Origin: Halopseudomonas phragmitis
GTDB lineage: Bacteria > Pseudomonadota > Gammaproteobacteria > Pseudomonadales > Pseudomonadaceae
DNA: 64,000 nucleotides
Direction: 5' to 3'
Assembly (NCBI RefSeq): GCF_002056295.1
Contig: NZ_CP020100.1
Location: 3,061,501 to 3,125,500, forward strand
Below are positions 54,165 through 63,945 of this stretch, in pieces. The stretch's first letter is position 1, and every line of letters begins with the position of its first letter. A program made the translations under genes and the position numbers. Under the pieces are notes generated by a model that saw only the letters and a program-made list of their open reading frames with translations, searched no databases and had not been told where the DNA came from.

Positions 54165-55283
54165 TCAATCCCGCCGATAGGGCAAAAACTCCCGGGCCTG
54201 TTGCTGATAGCGTTGCACTCCCACCTGCTCGCGCCGAAGAAAGTCCGCCACCGCCTCGTGCAACCCCGGCTGCAGGCGATGCCAAGACTGGGTCAGAACC
54301 GGCTCAAAACCGCGAATCAGCTTGTGCTCACCCTGAGCGCCAGCATCAAAGCGTGCTAACCCCTCAGCAATGCAGCGCTCCATCCCCTGATAGAAACAGG
54401 TCTCGAAGTGCAGCCTGTCATACTCATCCAGACAGCCCCAATAGCGCCCGTACAGCGTATCCTCGCCCACCAGGAACAACGCCCCGGCAACCTCGCGGCC
54501 CTGATGCAGAGCAAAGACCAGGCGCAGCGCCTGGGGCATGGCGGCCGACAGCTGCGTAAAGAACCGCTGACTCAGATAGGGGCTCTGACCCCGCTTGAGA
54601 TAGGTCGCCGCATAGAACGGATAGAATAGCTCCCAGGCCTGCTGATCAATCTCCTCAGCAGCCAGCCAGCGAAAGCTGATACCTTGCTCGCTCACCGCCT
54701 GGCGCTCCTTGCGAAAGTTCTTGCGCTTACGCGAGTTGCAGACGGCCAGGAAATCATCAAACTCGGCATAATCCTGATTGCGCCAGTGGAATTGACAGCC
54801 CAGCCGCTGCAGCCAACCACGGCTACGCAACCAGGCGTCCTCCTCTCCGGAATTGAACAGCAGGTGCAGGCTCGAGACCCGCTGCTGCTCAAGCTCGACT
54901 TCCAGGCCATCGAGAATCAGTGCTGCACTGTCGATATCACTCGCCAGTAGGCGTGGCCCCTGAACCGGTGAAAACGGAATCGCCGCCAGGTACTTGGGAT
55001 AGTAGCGCCGCCCTGCCCGTTCCCAAGCCTCGGCCCACTGCCAGTCGAACACATACTCGCCGTAGGAATGGCTCTTCTCGTACAGTGGCAGCAATGCTTG
55101 TAGCTGTCCCTGCCGCTCTACCACCCGATGTGCCGGCTGCCAGCCTGTGGCGGTAGTTGTCGCCCCACTGCGCTCCAGCGCGGCTAGAAAGGCATGCCGT
55201 AGGAATGGATAACCGGCAGGGACCAGCGCATCCCACTGAGCTTGGGGTAATTGATCGATGCTGTGCAGATTGAGAAGTTTCAT
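54165..55283 (-). CDS. FemAB-like GNAT-fold protein (PF04339)
   Basis: 372-residue member of the PF04339/COG3146 group, a GNAT-like fold distantly related to FemAB peptidyl transferases. Visible markers are PFLRHAFLAALERSGA near the N-terminus, SYGEYVFDWQWAEAWERAG, and the C-terminal FDAGAQGEHKLIRGFEPVLTQSWHRL. The family is common in proteobacteria, with unknown acceptor. An acyl- or aminoacyl-transfer role is inferred from fold only. It ends next to a perfect palindrome shared with ppiA. Its transcript appears monocistronic. Confidence 0.85.
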   Translation of the reverse strand: MKLLNLHSIDQLPQAQWDALVPAGYPFLRHAFLAALERSGATTTATGWQPAHRVVERQGQLQALLPLYEKSHSYGEYVFDWQWAEAWERAGRRYYPKYLAAIPFSPVQGPRLLASDIDSAALILDGLEVELEQQRVSSLHLLFNSGEEDAWLRSRGWLQRLGCQFHWRNQDYAEFDDFLAVCNSRKRKNFRKERQAVSEQGISFRWLAAEEIDQQAWELFYPFYAATYLKRGQSPYLSQRFFTQLSAAMPQALRLVFALHQGREVAGALFLVGEDTLYGRYWGCLDEYDRLHFETCFYQGMERCIAEGLARFDAGAQGEHKLIRGFEPVLTQSWHRLQPGLHEAVADFLRREQVGVQRYQQQAREFLPYRRD

Positions 55284-55345
55284 GCAATGCCAGGCTCAAA
55301 GACAACGCCTAGCATGCCGACTGATGCCCACTCAGGCAAGACGGC

Positions 55346-55365
55346 CGCCCGAATCGACTCGGGCG
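55346..55365 (-). terminator. Hairpin after the DUF2057 gene
   Basis: CGCCCGA pairs with TCGGGCG around six bases, 12 bases past the stop on the minus strand. A T-run is lacking, so it is a weak or partial stop. Confidence 0.45.
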
Positions 55366-55377
55366 ACCTGACACGGG

Positions 55378-56109
55378 TTATTGCTCAGCCCACTCCAAAA
55401 AGCTCTTGCGGCTTTCCGGAGTCAGCAGCAGCCAGAGTTGCTGTAGCGTAGTCAGCGTCGCATCACTGTGCGGTAAGGCGGCTTGAGCGGGCTGTACGAC
55501 CGGGCTCCGGGGTGCGACCGCGGCAGACACCGGCATCAACGCAGGCGCGACGGACTCAGCCGGGGCAGCATATCCCAGCGGCTCCACACTCTGATTACGA
55601 TCACGCGGCGCCGCATCCCCACTAGAGAATAGCTGACCAATCACGCTACTCGGTACAGCGCCCTCCTGGGCCTGAATTCGTTGCCCGGTACGCGGATTTT
55701 CGGCCCAGGCATCAAAGCGTTTGGTCATTTCCCGAGCCTGATCCAGATTTGCTGGCTTCTGGAAGCCCAGGCGCCAGGTTTCACCAGCCTGGCCATTAAT
55801 GTTGAAGGTTGCTGCGCGCGAACGCACTACTTCATGGGTCATGCCGCCAATATCGAATACCCGGCGATAGTAGGCATCGATCTGATATTCGCCTGGCAAT
55901 AGGTGCACCTGCTGATCATCGCCGCGCACCAGATTATCCAGCGCAGCAACCTTCTGGCCATTGATGCTCTGAATCTCCAGATCAGCCGGCACTTGCACCA
56001 CCAGCACCTGACTGGCGGATCGTTCTGGCCCTGAGTAGAGCTTTACCGGCCCCTGCTGGGCACAACCGGCAAGCAAGCTGATCAGAACCACACAAAACAG
56101 ATTACGCAT
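55378..56109 (-). CDS. DUF2057 (YccT-like) lipoprotein
   Basis: 243-residue predicted lipoprotein. MRNLFCVVLISLLAGCAQQ gives a signal peptide and lipobox LAGC. The start is chosen because GAGGG is six bases upstream; ATG two codons earlier is too close to that site. The DUF2057 (YccT) domain covers about 30-150 (VPADLEIQSINGQKVAAL, LLPGEYQIDAYYRRVFDIGG). After it, a Pro/Ala-rich linker and a C-terminal segment (TLQQLWLLLTPESRKSFLEWAEQ) look like an extra interaction helix. Role in the envelope unknown. The frame is open 56 codons upstream without supporting signals. Confidence 0.8.
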   Translation of the reverse strand: MRNLFCVVLISLLAGCAQQGPVKLYSGPERSASQVLVVQVPADLEIQSINGQKVAALDNLVRGDDQQVHLLPGEYQIDAYYRRVFDIGGMTHEVVRSRAATFNINGQAGETWRLGFQKPANLDQAREMTKRFDAWAENPRTGQRIQAQEGAVPSSVIGQLFSSGDAAPRDRNQSVEPLGYAAPAESVAPALMPVSAAVAPRSPVVQPAQAALPHSDATLTTLQQLWLLLTPESRKSFLEWAEQ

Positions 56110-56220
56110 GGACATCCCTCGTTGCGAAAAGGCGCTATGGCCTGACTGGACAGGTGTGGCCATCACCATGTGACAGCCACAAGACAAGACTAAGGCAGCC
56201 TTATGACAGTTTCGTGATAG

Positions 56221-56253
56221 AAAAAGGCCAGGTTGTACAATGACAACCTGGCC
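56221..56253 (-). terminator. Rho-independent terminator of the porin gene
   Basis: GGCCAGGTTGT and ACAACCTGGCC form an 11-bp stem with a six-base loop, followed on the minus strand by T5. Confidence 0.9.
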
Positions 56254-56307
56254 GTTGAAATTCGCCCAGCGATTCAAACCGAGCGAAGGAGCACTTTTAA
56301 GCTACGC

Positions 56308-57354
56308 TCAGAAGTCGTAACGCAGACCGGTGCTGAATGCCTTGGCGTTCTCGCCGTTGACACCAGCGCGAGTGGCGGTACGACCCTGACCCCAAGGAGT
56401 CAGGCCAACGTTGTCGTCGTTGGTAACCACCGCGTAGTTGGCGTAGACGCGCAGAGCGCTGTCCAGACGATGCTCGACGCCGATGGCGTACATGTTGCTC
56501 TTGGTGTCGTCCAGATCGGCGTCACGGGTCATCCACATGCCGCGAATGTAGGTCTTGGGAGCAACTTTGAAGTCAGCACCCAGGCCCCAGACATCGGCCG
56601 AGTTGCGGTCCTGAGTAACGCTGTCGCCAGCCTTGTAGTTAACGTCCTGATAGAAGCCGACCAGTTTGACCGCGTCAGTTACCTTGTAACCGGCAGCCAG
56701 ACGCCAGGCGTTACGCTTGCCACGGGCGGCATCTTCGTTGTAACGCTCATAGGCCAGAGCTGCATCCAGCGGGCCTTCGGCATAGGTCAACGAGGTGCTG
56801 AAGGCGTTGTCCTTGTCTTTGGTGTCGTCATCGTTGGTAGTACCTTCATGCACCGAGTAGGCGAAGTTGGCGGCCAGGCCGTTGAACTTCGGAGTCTGGT
56901 AATGCACGGTGTTGTCGGTACGCTCGTCGAAGCGGCCATCACCAACGCGGGTCAGGTTGCGCATGTCACCGACCTGATCACCGAACAAGTTGGCTGGACC
57001 ACGGGCGGCCTTGAACGGGGTATCGAAGCGACCCAGACGGATCATCCCCATATCACCACTCAGACCGACGAAAGTGTCGCGAGTAGTGAAGGTGTCGTTG
57101 GTGCCACTGTTGCTGATATTGACTTCCTGTTCAATCTGGAAGAACGCAGTCAACGAATCCAGTTCACGGCTGCCTTTAAAACCGATACGCGAGGAGTTGC
57201 TGGAGATGTTGGTTTCCGAGTAACGATCAACATCCAGATAATCTACAGACACATGGACCCGGCCATAGATGGAAACATCAGCCATGGCAGCGGCGGGGAT
57301 GGCCGCAGCCAGGGTGGTCAAGGCGAATCCGGCAAAATGCTTACGCAGTGTCAT
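56308..57354 (-). CDS. Gram-negative general porin
   Basis: 348-residue outer-membrane porin of the Porin_4/OmpC-like class. A signal peptide (MTLRKHFAGFALTTLAAAIP, cleavage near AMA|DV) is followed by VSIYGRVHVSVDYLDV and a sixteen-strand-like barrel. The constriction loop segment around NLFGDQVGDMRNLTRVGDGRFDERTDN is visible and the last residue is Phe (FSTGLRYDF), the BAM signal. It forms diffusion channels for small solutes. A strong terminator follows. Upstream, 494 bases hold repeats but no further gene. Confidence 0.92.
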   Translation of the reverse strand: MTLRKHFAGFALTTLAAAIPAAAMADVSIYGRVHVSVDYLDVDRYSETNISSNSSRIGFKGSRELDSLTAFFQIEQEVNISNSGTNDTFTTRDTFVGLSGDMGMIRLGRFDTPFKAARGPANLFGDQVGDMRNLTRVGDGRFDERTDNTVHYQTPKFNGLAANFAYSVHEGTTNDDDTKDKDNAFSTSLTYAEGPLDAALAYERYNEDAARGKRNAWRLAAGYKVTDAVKLVGFYQDVNYKAGDSVTQDRNSADVWGLGADFKVAPKTYIRGMWMTRDADLDDTKSNMYAIGVEHRLDSALRVYANYAVVTNDDNVGLTPWGQGRTATRAGVNGENAKAFSTGLRYDF

Positions 57355-57567
57355 TGAGTCTTCCCTCAGTTATGTTTTGCGTTGACAGAAAAACAACACG
57401 TTGGCGCCAGCCCGACTGGCTGGCCCGGTGTTGGAGGGAATCTTCTCAGGGGGTTATTTCAGCTCAGTTGCATTGGAATGAAGATTTGATGACAACGGAA
57501 CTTTTTGGAATAAGAGACAAAACAAGGAGTTGGCGGACTCAGGTCCCGCGCGGTTGCTGATAACGCA

Positions 57568-57813
57568 TGGATTGCCGCGTCGCTACGCGACTCGCAATGA
57601 CGCGGATAGGTGGGACTGGCGCGCATTGCGCAAAGACCACACCTCGTCACTGTATGAGCCGGAGGCCCGTGGTAATCCGAGAGGGGTTACAGGTCACGCA
57701 TGGATGCCGCATCGGCGGATGGCCGCCCCCGGCTCCTCGCAATGACAGTGGCTGGGCCATGGTGCGTTAGCCGCACCTCGTCATTGCGAGGGCCGAAGGC
57801 CCGTGGCAATCCA
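57568..57813. repeat. Four alternating copies of a palindromic repeat
   Basis: Copies at 57568-57602 (forward), 57645-57679 (reverse, degenerate), 57701-57747 (forward, degenerate, with a longer centre) and 57779-57813 (reverse). The units are 35 bases long except copy 3, and have TGGATTGCC at one end and CTCGCAATGACG at the other; the stem between differs while staying palindromic. They fill much of the 494-base gap (57355-57848) between the porin and FabH2 genes. I see no gene there. Confidence 0.85.
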
Positions 57814-57848
57814 GGCGGATTGCCGGGCGGGAGCTAGAGGTTAGGTGA

Positions 57849-58970
57849 TTAACGCTTGCGCACAATCACGCTGCCGATCGAGTAACCGGCACCGAACGAG
57901 CAGATCACCCCATGACTGCCACTTGGCAGGTCATCCTGATGCTTGTGGAAAGCGATGATCGAGCCAGCCGAGCTGGTGTTGGCGTACTCATCGAGCACCA
58001 CTGGCGCTTCCTGAGCATCCGGATCGCGGCCCAGCAGCTTACGAGCAATCAACATGTTCATGTTGAGGTTGGCCTGGTGCAGCCAGAAGCGCTTGACGTC
58101 GGTCACCGGCAGGTTGTGCTCTTGCAAGTGATTGCCGATCAGCTCAGCCACCATCGGGCAGACATCCTTGAACACCTTACGCCCCTGCTGCACGAACAGC
58201 TTGTCCGGCGCGCCGACGCCGCTTTCATCGCAGCGGTTGAGAAAACCGAAGTTGTTGCGGATATTGTTGGAGAACTTGGTCAACAGCTTGGTACCCAGAA
58301 TATCGAACTGGCGCGAAGATACGGCCTGGTCGGCACGCTCAACGATCACCGCGGTGCAAGCGTCACCAAAGATGAAGTGGCTGTCACGGTCACGGAAGTT
58401 CATGTGGCCGGTGCAGATTTCCGGGTTGACCATCAGTACCGCGCGGGCCTGGCCAAGCTGGACGCTGTTGGCCGCGGCCTGGATGCCGAAGGTTGCCGAG
58501 GAACAGGCCACATTCATGTCAAACCCGAAGCCTTCGATCCCCAGTGCCTCCTGCACTTCAACGGCAATCGCCGGATAGGCACGCTGCAGGTTGGAGCAGG
58601 CAACGATCACGCCGTCGATATCGGCAGCAGTACGGCCAGCATTCTCCAACGCCTGAGTGGCTGCCTTGACCGCCATTTCGCAAAGCACCGACCATTCGTC
58701 ATTGCTGCGCTCAGGGATGCTCGGCACCATGCGATTGATATCCAGAATGCCGTCCTTGTTGACCACAAAGCGGCTCTTGATACCCGAGGCCTTCTCGATG
58801 AAGTCGGTACTGGAGGGCGCCAGGGCTTCCAGCTCACCCGCAGCGATGGCATCGGCATTGTCGCGGTTGAATTGCTCAACATAGGCATTGAAGCTTTCAA
58901 CCAGTTCTTCATTGCTGATGCTGTTGGGGGGTGTATACAAACCCGTTCCGCTGATCACGACTTTCTGCAC
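57849..58970 (-). CDS. fabH2: 3-oxoacyl-ACP synthase III-like, FabH2 type
   Basis: 373 residues from a GTG start, chosen because AGAGGA lies six bases upstream; another GTG seven codons earlier is less likely. The thiolase-fold active site is complete: C156 in [12 protein letters not shown], His in [12 protein letters not shown] and Asn in YANTSSAGS. Size and the [14 protein letters not shown] beginning match P. aeruginosa PA3286, which condenses octanoyl-CoA with malonyl-ACP and feeds beta-oxidation products into fatty acid synthesis. That substrate is carried over from family knowledge. It is followed on the chromosome by a hydrolase transcribed just upstream of it. Confidence 0.88.
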   Translation of the reverse strand: MQKVVISGTGLYTPPNSISNEELVESFNAYVEQFNRDNADAIAAGELEALAPSSTDFIEKASGIKSRFVVNKDGILDINRMVPSIPERSNDEWSVLCEMAVKAATQALENAGRTAADIDGVIVACSNLQRAYPAIAVEVQEALGIEGFGFDMNVACSSATFGIQAAANSVQLGQARAVLMVNPEICTGHMNFRDRDSHFIFGDACTAVIVERADQAVSSRQFDILGTKLLTKFSNNIRNNFGFLNRCDESGVGAPDKLFVQQGRKVFKDVCPMVAELIGNHLQEHNLPVTDVKRFWLHQANLNMNMLIARKLLGRDPDAQEAPVVLDEYANTSSAGSIIAFHKHQDDLPSGSHGVICSFGAGYSIGSVIVRKR

Positions 58971-58999
58971 GGTCGGTCCTCTATCGTTCACTCAATACG

Positions 59000-59932
59000 T
59001 TATAAATATCCCGGTGCACGCTGGCCAAGCCAGTCCAGCACCAGGGGAAAATGTTCCTGGGTCGCCTGCGGATGCGTCAGCAGGTCGTTGTGACCATAAT
59101 TGCGAGAGCAGCCAAGGCCCTTCTTGAGCAGCACTACTTGCGCATCATGCTCACCCAACTCACGGGCAAAGGCTTTTACGTCATCCACATGCCCCAGGTA
59201 ATGGTCGTTTTTGCCAGCCAGATACAACCCGGGAGGCCAGGCCAGCGTTTTCACTGCCAAAGCATAGTCGAAACCGTCCTCCAGATCACGCCATTGGCCA
59301 CCATTCATCCAGGCAAGATTGGCACGCAGCATGGCGCGCGACTCATCTGCAGAGCCGATACCCAGTGCCCGCGCAGGAATCAGCCCGTTGAAAAGGCCGA
59401 TCAGCGGCGCTACCCGGCACCAGAGCAGATCGATCATCAGGCGTTTGCGCCAATTGCGCTGGCGAATCACCCGCTTGCTAGCAAAATGCACCTGCCCGGC
59501 CAGGTATTGCAGCCACTGAGGCTGACGAGCCAAGGCACTGGCCAGCCAGACCCCGCCCCAGGAGTGGCTGATGGCGAACCAGGGCTGGTTCGGGTGGCGC
59601 TGCGCGATCAGTTCGAACAGAGCCGGCAGGTCCTCGGTAATCAATTGATGCTGAGTGACCTGCAAACCACGGCTCAGAGGTGGCTCGCTCTCGCCGCGCC
59701 CGCGCAGGTCAGCCACATAAACCTCATAGCCTGCATCGGCCAGCCAGGGCGCCAACCCTTGCCCGCCGCGCGACCAGAAAATCCGTCCATCTTCGACCAG
59801 GCCATGGACCATCAATATCGCCGGCCCGCCCCGGCCAGGAAAATGCCGCACATGTAGCCGGACCTGATCATCGACACTGACCTGCAGAGCGTTACCCGGG
59901 GTTTCGAACACAATGGCGCTCCTTGATGGCAT
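59000..59932 (-). CDS. Alpha/beta hydrolase upstream of FabH2
   Basis: 310 residues. LMVHGLVEDGRIFW holds the oxyanion residues; the nucleophile is Ser in AISHSWGGVWLASAL (near 143), acid in LAGKNDHYLGH, and His near NYGHNDLLTHP. It lies 29 bases before the FabH2-like gene start and is probably cotranscribed. It could act as a thioesterase, lipase or ester hydrolase in the same lipid route, but this is inference from position. No signal peptide is seen. Confidence 0.87.
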   Translation of the reverse strand: MPSRSAIVFETPGNALQVSVDDQVRLHVRHFPGRGGPAILMVHGLVEDGRIFWSRGGQGLAPWLADAGYEVYVADLRGRGESEPPLSRGLQVTQHQLITEDLPALFELIAQRHPNQPWFAISHSWGGVWLASALARQPQWLQYLAGQVHFASKRVIRQRNWRKRLMIDLLWCRVAPLIGLFNGLIPARALGIGSADESRAMLRANLAWMNGGQWRDLEDGFDYALAVKTLAWPPGLYLAGKNDHYLGHVDDVKAFARELGEHDAQVVLLKKGLGCSRNYGHNDLLTHPQATQEHFPLVLDWLGQRAPGYL

Positions 59933-59964
59933 TAGGGAATCACAGTGTAAACATCAATTCCCTA

Positions 59965-62900
59965 TCAGGCTGTGATCTCCTGCCAAAGTTTCATCAATCG
60001 TTTCTCGGAAACCGGCATCCGGGTGCCCAACTGCTGGGCGAACAGTGACACCCGATATTCCTCAACCAGCCAACGCCACTGATCCAGGCGCGGGTCGGCC
60101 CGACCTTCCTGACGCAGCCGCTCGCTGCGGTCACGGTACAACTGGCCCAGGCGTTGCAACTCCTCGGTCCAGACCCGGTCGCGCTGCACCTGGCTACCCA
60201 GCTTATCCAAGCGCTGATCGATCGCGCCGAGATAGCGCAGATATTGATCCAGCCACTCGGCTGGCACGGCTCGCACAAACCCCTTGAACACAAGCCCAGC
60301 CAGTTGCTCACGGATATCATTGAGCGCCAGCGCCCAGCTCAGGTCGATCCGCCCCTTGAGACGCTTCTGCACCGCATGCCAGGCCTTGAGAATGGCTAGC
60401 ACCTGGCCACCTAGCTTCTCGGCCACCGCCATCCATTCACCACGACCAGCCTCAATACAAGTCTCCAGCGCTTGCGGATCGCGTGGCAGAGGCCCGCTGG
60501 CAAGAAACGCGCGGTCAACGGCGGCCAGCAGCAGATCCTCGGTCAACTGTTGCTGCGTGCCAAAATCACGGTAGTAGATGGCTGCCTCTTTGACCGAGCT
60601 CAGCTTCTGACGCAGGTAGCGGGCCTGCTCGTTGAGCCGCTCGAGTATCAACCGCTGCACCCCCAGCCTATGGGCCTGCTCGGCCTGGGTCTGGGTATCG
60701 TAGAGCTGTTCGGCAACTTTTACGCCTTGTTCACCCTGCCCTCCCTGCTCGCTCCAGGCCGGCCAGAAGGTCACCGCGATACCGGCTTGCTGGCTCGTTA
60801 CCTGTTCCGGCAATGCTGTCTGGCCAGCGGGCCGCTCGGGCTCGTGCTGAGGCTCGGGCAGTGGCGCACTGCGCTGTGGCAAGCCCGCCAGTTCACTGCA
60901 CAACAGCCCAAGATCACGTCCCTGGGCAACCACCTTGCCAGCCGCATCCAGCACTTCAATACGCATGCGCAGGTGGGTTTCCAGCTCAGCAGAATCCCAG
61001 GCATCGTCAGGAATTCGCGCACCAGTCATGCGCGTCAGCTCACGGCCGAGCACCTGAGTCAAATTGCCCTGAGCAAACGGCATGCGCTCCAGCGCGGCGC
61101 GAACGAAATCCGGCACCGGCACAAAGTTCTTGCGCAGCGCCTTGGGCAGCCCCCGTACCAACGCCACACACTTATCGAACAGCAACCCTGGCACCAGCCA
61201 CTCCAGGCGCTCGGCCGGCAATTGGCGCAGCAACGCCGCCGGCACCCTGAGCGTTACGCCATCAGCCTCGTGATTGGGCTCGAAGTGATAACTGAGCGGC
61301 AGTGCGACCTGTTCCCAGCGCCATACATCCGGATACTGCTCGGCGGTTACCTCGCCCGCTTCGCGCTGGAGCAGCTCGTCACGAGTCATATGCAGCAGTT
61401 GGGGCTCGCTCTGGCTGGTCTTTTTCAACCACCGTTCAAAACTGGCAAGCTGACAGATATTGGCCGGAATCCGCGCATCGAAATAACGGAACAGGGTCTG
61501 GTCATCGACCAGAATATCGCGCTTGCGCGCCTTGGCCTCCAGCTCATCGAGCTGAGCCAGCAACTGGCGGTTAGCCTGATTGAATGCCGCCCGGCCATGC
61601 CATTCACCGTCGACCAATGCCCGGCGAATGAAGATCTCGCGCGAGACGACCGGATCGATCGGACCAAAATGCACCTTACGCCTGGGCACGATGATCAAAC
61701 CGTAGAGGCTGACCTGCTCATAGGCCACCACCTGACCGCGCTTTTTCTCCCAATGTGGCTCGCTGTGACTGGTCTTGACCAGATGCCCTGCGAGCGGCTC
61801 GACCCACTGCGGATCGATCTTGGCCGCCAGCCGGCCGTACAGTCGACGGGTTTCAGTCAATTCAGCAACCATGACCCAGGCCGGGCGTTTCTTGGCCAGG
61901 GCCGAGGATGGATGCAGCAGGAAGCGCCGCTGACGGGCGCCCTGATAGTCGCCCTCTTCGGTCTTGTTGCCGATCTGGCTGAGCAGCCCGGCCAGCAGCG
62001 CCTGATGCACGGCGTCATAGCTGGCCGGCACAGGGTTGAGGTTGAGTCCCAGGTCACGGCAGGTCAGCAGCAACTGGCGGTGCGTTTCACGCCATTCACG
62101 CAACCGCAGGTAATTGAGGAAGTTGCGCCGGCACCAACTGCGTAACTGACTCTGACTGAGTGCCTGACGTTGCTCTTCAAAACCCCGCCAGAGGTTGATG
62201 AAGGCAACGAAGTCCGAACTGTCGTCCTTCCACTGCGCATGGGCCTGATCAGCGGCCTGTTGACGTTCAACCGGGCGCTCTCGCGGATCCTGTACCGCCA
62301 GCGCGCTGGCGATGATCAGCGCTTCGTCGAGGCTGTTCAGACGGCTGGCTTCGATCAGCATGCGGCCAATACGCGGGTCGACCGGTAGCCGCGCCAACTG
62401 CCGGCCGACTTCGCTGATCTGGCCCGACTTATCGACTGCGCCCAACTCCTGCAGCAGAGTGAAGCCGTCACTGATCGCGCGGCCATCTGGCGGCTCAATA
62501 AACGGGAAGTCCTCAATTCGCCCCAGACGCAGATGCAGCATCTGCAAAATGACCGCCGCCAGATTGGTGCGCAGGATCTCGGGATCGGTAAAGGCCGGCC
62601 GGGCATTGAAATCGTCTTCGCCATACAGCCGCACGCAAATGCCCGGAGCAACCCGTCCGCAGCGCCCTTTGCGCTGGTTGGCACTGGCCTGTGATATTGC
62701 TTCGACCGGCAGCCGCTGAACCTTGGAACGCGGGCTGTAGCGGCTGATGCGCGCCTCGCCAGGGTCGATTACATAAACAATGCCCGGCACCGTGAGCGAG
62801 GTTTCCGCCACGTTGGTAGCCAGCACCACCCGGCGCCCGGCATGTGGGGCAAAGATTTTCTGCTGTTCGCTGACTGACAGCCGCGCATAGAGCGGCAGAA

Positions 62901-63867
62901 TTTCGGTATGCCTGAGGTTGGCCTTGCGCAGAAACTCGGCGGTATCGCGAATCTCGCGCTCGCCGGGCAAAAAGATCAGGGCATCGCCCGGTCCTTTGCC
63001 CTGGCTACGCTCCTGCTGCTCCAGTTCACGCAGCGCGGCGAGGATGCCCTGATCGATCGACAGGTCTTCCTCAACCGGGTTGCCCTCCTCGTCCATCTCG
63101 GCAGCCAGCGGCCGGTACCAGACATCCACAGGATAGGTGCGCCCGGACACCTCGATGATCGGCGCGCCATCAAAGTGCTGGGAGAAGCGCTCCAGATCGA
63201 TGGTCGCCGAGGTGATGATCAGCTTGAGATCGGGCCGCTTGGCCAGGATAGTCTTGAGGTAGCCGAGCAGAAAATCGATGTTCAGGCTACGCTCATGAGC
63301 CTCATCGATGATCAGGGTGTCATAGCGCTCCAGAAAACGGTCATGCTGGGTTTCAGCCAGCAGGATGCCGTCGGTCATCAGCTTGACCAGGGTGTTCTCA
63401 TTACTCTGATCGGTAAAGCGCACCTGGTAACCAACCAGCTCACCCAGACCGCTGCCCAGCTCTTCGGCCACCCTGCTGGCAACACTGCGCGCGGCCAGCC
63501 GGCGCGGCTGGGTATGCCCGATCAACCCGTAGGCACCACGCCCCAGCTCCAGGCAGATCTTCGGCAACTGGGTAGTCTTGCCCGAGCCGGTTTCGCCGGC
63601 GATCACCACCACCTGATGGGCAGCAATCGCCTGCTTGATCTCCTCACGCTTGGCGGCAATCGGCAGGTTATCGTCGTAGCGGATCGACGGCACGCTGGCA
63701 CGGCGCTGTGCTACCTGGGCACAGGAGCGCTGAAAGCGCTCCAACCATTGGCTCAGCTTATGCTCATCCGGTTGCTTGCCGAGGTTATGCAATTGCCGGC
63801 GCAAACGATGGCGGTCAGCCGCCATGGCCTGATCAAGATTGTTGGCGAGTTGGTGCAGGTTGGTCAT
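59965..63867 (-). CDS. hrpA: ATP-dependent RNA helicase HrpA
   Basis: 1300-residue DEAH-box helicase. It resolves stalled ribosomes and processes RNA in E. coli. Motifs are GETGSGKTTQLPK (about 92-104), DEAHERSL, SATIDLERFS, and QRKGRCGRVAPG; the helicase-associated region and a long C-terminal HrpA extension (DUF3418) follow. Full length for the family. It stands 32 bases from the hydrolase gene on the same strand, and after the stop of the fadD end and its terminator. No anomalies noted. Confidence 0.95.
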   Translation of the reverse strand: MTNLHQLANNLDQAMAADRHRLRRQLHNLGKQPDEHKLSQWLERFQRSCAQVAQRRASVPSIRYDDNLPIAAKREEIKQAIAAHQVVVIAGETGSGKTTQLPKICLELGRGAYGLIGHTQPRRLAARSVASRVAEELGSGLGELVGYQVRFTDQSNENTLVKLMTDGILLAETQHDRFLERYDTLIIDEAHERSLNIDFLLGYLKTILAKRPDLKLIITSATIDLERFSQHFDGAPIIEVSGRTYPVDVWYRPLAAEMDEEGNPVEEDLSIDQGILAALRELEQQERSQGKGPGDALIFLPGEREIRDTAEFLRKANLRHTEILPLYARLSVSEQQKIFAPHAGRRVVLATNVAETSLTVPGIVYVIDPGEARISRYSPRSKVQRLPVEAISQASANQRKGRCGRVAPGICVRLYGEDDFNARPAFTDPEILRTNLAAVILQMLHLRLGRIEDFPFIEPPDGRAISDGFTLLQELGAVDKSGQISEVGRQLARLPVDPRIGRMLIEASRLNSLDEALIIASALAVQDPRERPVERQQAADQAHAQWKDDSSDFVAFINLWRGFEEQRQALSQSQLRSWCRRNFLNYLRLREWRETHRQLLLTCRDLGLNLNPVPASYDAVHQALLAGLLSQIGNKTEEGDYQGARQRRFLLHPSSALAKKRPAWVMVAELTETRRLYGRLAAKIDPQWVEPLAGHLVKTSHSEPHWEKKRGQVVAYEQVSLYGLIIVPRRKVHFGPIDPVVSREIFIRRALVDGEWHGRAAFNQANRQLLAQLDELEAKARKRDILVDDQTLFRYFDARIPANICQLASFERWLKKTSQSEPQLLHMTRDELLQREAGEVTAEQYPDVWRWEQVALPLSYHFEPNHEADGVTLRVPAALLRQLPAERLEWLVPGLLFDKCVALVRGLPKALRKNFVPVPDFVRAALERMPFAQGNLTQVLGRELTRMTGARIPDDAWDSAELETHLRMRIEVLDAAGKVVAQGRDLGLLCSELAGLPQRSAPLPEPQHEPERPAGQTALPEQVTSQQAGIAVTFWPAWSEQGGQGEQGVKVAEQLYDTQTQAEQAHRLGVQRLILERLNEQARYLRQKLSSVKEAAIYYRDFGTQQQLTEDLLLAAVDRAFLASGPLPRDPQALETCIEAGRGEWMAVAEKLGGQVLAILKAWHAVQKRLKGRIDLSWALALNDIREQLAGLVFKGFVRAVPAEWLDQYLRYLGAIDQRLDKLGSQVQRDRVWTEELQRLGQLYRDRSERLRQEGRADPRLDQWRWLVEEYRVSLFAQQLGTRMPVSEKRLMKLWQEITA

Positions 63868-63889
63868 GAACGGCCTGTCAGAAATGAAA

Positions 63890-63917
63890 CACCCCGCCCG
63901 GTTACCCGGGCGGGGTG
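63890..63917 (-). terminator. Terminator after the acyl-CoA ligase gene
   Basis: CACCCCGCCCGG and CCGGGCGGGGTG form a 12-bp stem with a four-base loop, 28 bases past the stop. The following bases on the minus strand include TTTCATTTC, a weak T-run. Confidence 0.75.
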
Positions 63918-63945
63918 CATTGTCGCAAAGAACGCGGCTCAGGTG

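Noticed and set aside
57530..57770. Short open frames in the porin-FabH2 gap
   Set aside because: They run over the palindromic repeats and have no family likeness or ribosome site.
57568..57813. CRISPR array
   Set aside because: The units alternate in orientation, differ in the centre, and have irregular spacing; there are no cas genes.
60472..62145. 557-codon open frame on the plus strand opposite hrpA
   Set aside because: Antisense shadow of a complete HrpA; no motif or ribosome site.
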